This document shows, piece after piece, positions 63,355 to 64,000 of a stretch of DNA of 64,000 nucleotides. The stretch lies in NCBI RefSeq assembly GCF_016654015.1, contig NZ_JAEPWM010000001.1:930001-994000 (forward strand). The letters are read 5' to 3'. This stretch comes from Ramlibacter ginsenosidimutans. GTDB taxonomy: Bacteria > Pseudomonadota > Gammaproteobacteria > Burkholderiales > Burkholderiaceae_C. The position numbers and the translations under genes are program-made. Position 1 is the first letter of the stretch, and each line of letters begins with the position of its first letter. The notes beneath the pieces were generated by a model that was not told the origin of the DNA, searched no databases, and saw only the letters and a list, made by a program, of their open reading frames with translations.

Positions 63355-64000
63355 AAGACCGAGCGGTCGCGATCGAGCTGTTCTTCCAGCGCGTCGATGA
63401 ACATCGCCGGCACGTCGAAGCCGGTCTGCTGCGTGATCTCCTGGAAGCAGGTCGGACTGGTGACGTTGATCTCGGTGAGGCAGTCGCCGATGACGTCCAG
63501 CCCGATCAGCAGCAAGCCGCGCTCCGACAGGAGCGGGCCGATGGTTTCGGCGATCTCGCGGTCGCGCTCGGAGATCGGCTGCGCGACGCCCTTGCCGCCC
63601 GCGGCCAGGTTGCCGCGGATTTCGCTGCCCTGCGGAATGCGCGCCAGGCAGAAGGGCACCACCTTGCCGCCGATCACGAGCACGCGCTTGTCGCCGTCGG
63701 TGATCTCGGGCACGAAGCGCTGCACCATGATCGTGGTCGTGCCGTGCTGATTCAGCGTCTCGACGATGGAGCCGAGGTTCAGCCCCTCGGGGCCGACGCG
63801 GAAGATGCCCATGCCGCCCATCCCGTCCAGCGGCTTGAGGATGATGTCGCCGTGCTCCTCATGGAAGCGGCGCACCTCGTCCGGCGAGCGCGTCACCAGC
63901 GTGGGGCTGACGAACTGCGGAAACTCCATGATGGCCAGCTTCTCGGGATGGTCGCGCAGCGAGGCGGGCCGGTTGAACACCTTCGCGCCTTCGCGTTGCG
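63351..64000 (-). CDS. gshB: Glutathione synthetase, 5' part outside window
   Basis: The C-terminal 216 codons of glutathione synthetase (about 315 residues in full) are present; the frame stays open through base 64000. VFNRPASLRDHPEKLAIMEF, DIILKPLDGMGGMGIFRV (ATP-grasp loop), MVQRFVPEI and GLLLIGLDVIGDCLTEINV are the ATP-grasp elements that ligate glycine to gamma-glutamylcysteine. It is convergent with the amidotransferase gene. Confidence 0.95.
   Translation of the reverse strand, partial: QREGAKVFNRPASLRDHPEKLAIMEFPQFVSPTLVTRSPDEVRRFHEEHGDIILKPLDGMGGMGIFRVGPEGLNLGSIVETLNQHGTTTIMVQRFVPEITDGDKRVLVIGGKVVPFCLARIPQGSEIRGNLAAGGKGVAQPISERDREIAETIGPLLSERGLLLIGLDVIGDCLTEINVTSPTCFQEITQQTGFDVPAMFIDALEEQLDRDRSVF

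Overview
The window (about 67-68% G+C by eye) looks like a chromosomal segment of a betaproteobacterium of the order Burkholderiales, most likely Comamonadaceae (Ramlibacter/Variovorax-like). The reasons are the gene order tRNA-Tyr, tRNA-Gly, tRNA-Thr, tuf, tRNA-Trp, secE, nusG, rplKAJL, rpoBC; the trpE-trpG-(aldolase, exporter)-trpD-trpC-ung block; the lptA-lptB-rpoN block; and a Bug-type periplasmic receptor next to a CaiB-type CoA transferase. There is no rRNA operon, CRISPR array, recognisable transposase, integrase or prophage.

Layout. Bases 1-13850 are the translation/transcription superoperon, all on the minus strand (rpoC is cut by the window start), with an extended -10 promoter ahead of tRNA-Tyr and hairpins in the tRNA-Trp/secE, rplA/rplJ and rplL/rpoB gaps. 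Bases 13997-15127 encode a patatin-like hydrolase. Bases 15124-20633 are a tightly overlapped five-gene minus-strand operon of unknown purpose: a mannitol-phosphate-dehydrogenase-like enzyme, an inositol-monophosphatase-like enzyme, a nucleotidyltransferase, a ThDP enzyme and an NAD-dependent epimerase/dehydratase. It reads as a sugar- or polyol-nucleotide pathway and is the best candidate for an undescribed system. Bases 20911-28072 hold the trp operon (leader peptide, trpE, a GxxExxY cassette with inverted repeats, trpG, threonine aldolase, LysE/RhtB exporter carrying a repeat inside its coding sequence, trpD, trpC, ung).

Bases 28135-33744 encode glutaminase, aminopeptidase N, a zinc-binding metallopeptidase and a secreted chalcone-isomerase-like protein. 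Bases 33745-38463 run from phosphoglycolate phosphatase through a stress-like cluster (KGG-like small protein, large catalase, a 40-residue membrane peptide, a disordered hydrophilic protein) to ribulose-phosphate epimerase. Bases 38517-43848 encode apaG, an antiporter, a YbdK-type carboxylate-amine ligase, thiL, a secreted nuclease, pgpA and pncC. Bases 43876-49328 contain two small proteins, a lone PIN-domain protein, a 23S rRNA methyltransferase, rpoN, lptB and lptA. Bases 49510-54117 hold dsbA, a SPOR protein, argS, a DUF2214-like membrane protein and a LysR regulator. Bases 54186-60588 look catabolic: CoA transferase, Bug receptor, a palindromic operator, amidohydrolase, haloacid dehalogenase and malate synthase G. 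The end holds a cysteine-rich CWC protein coupled to an MFS exporter, a paired repeat, a class II glutamine amidotransferase and the 3' part of gshB.

A short repeat, GTAGGCTGG...CGAACCCCAGC, occurs as complete or split copies at four places: the nusG-rplK gap, inside the LysE-family coding sequence, and as an opposed pair after the MFS gene. No gap between genes exceeds 300 bases.
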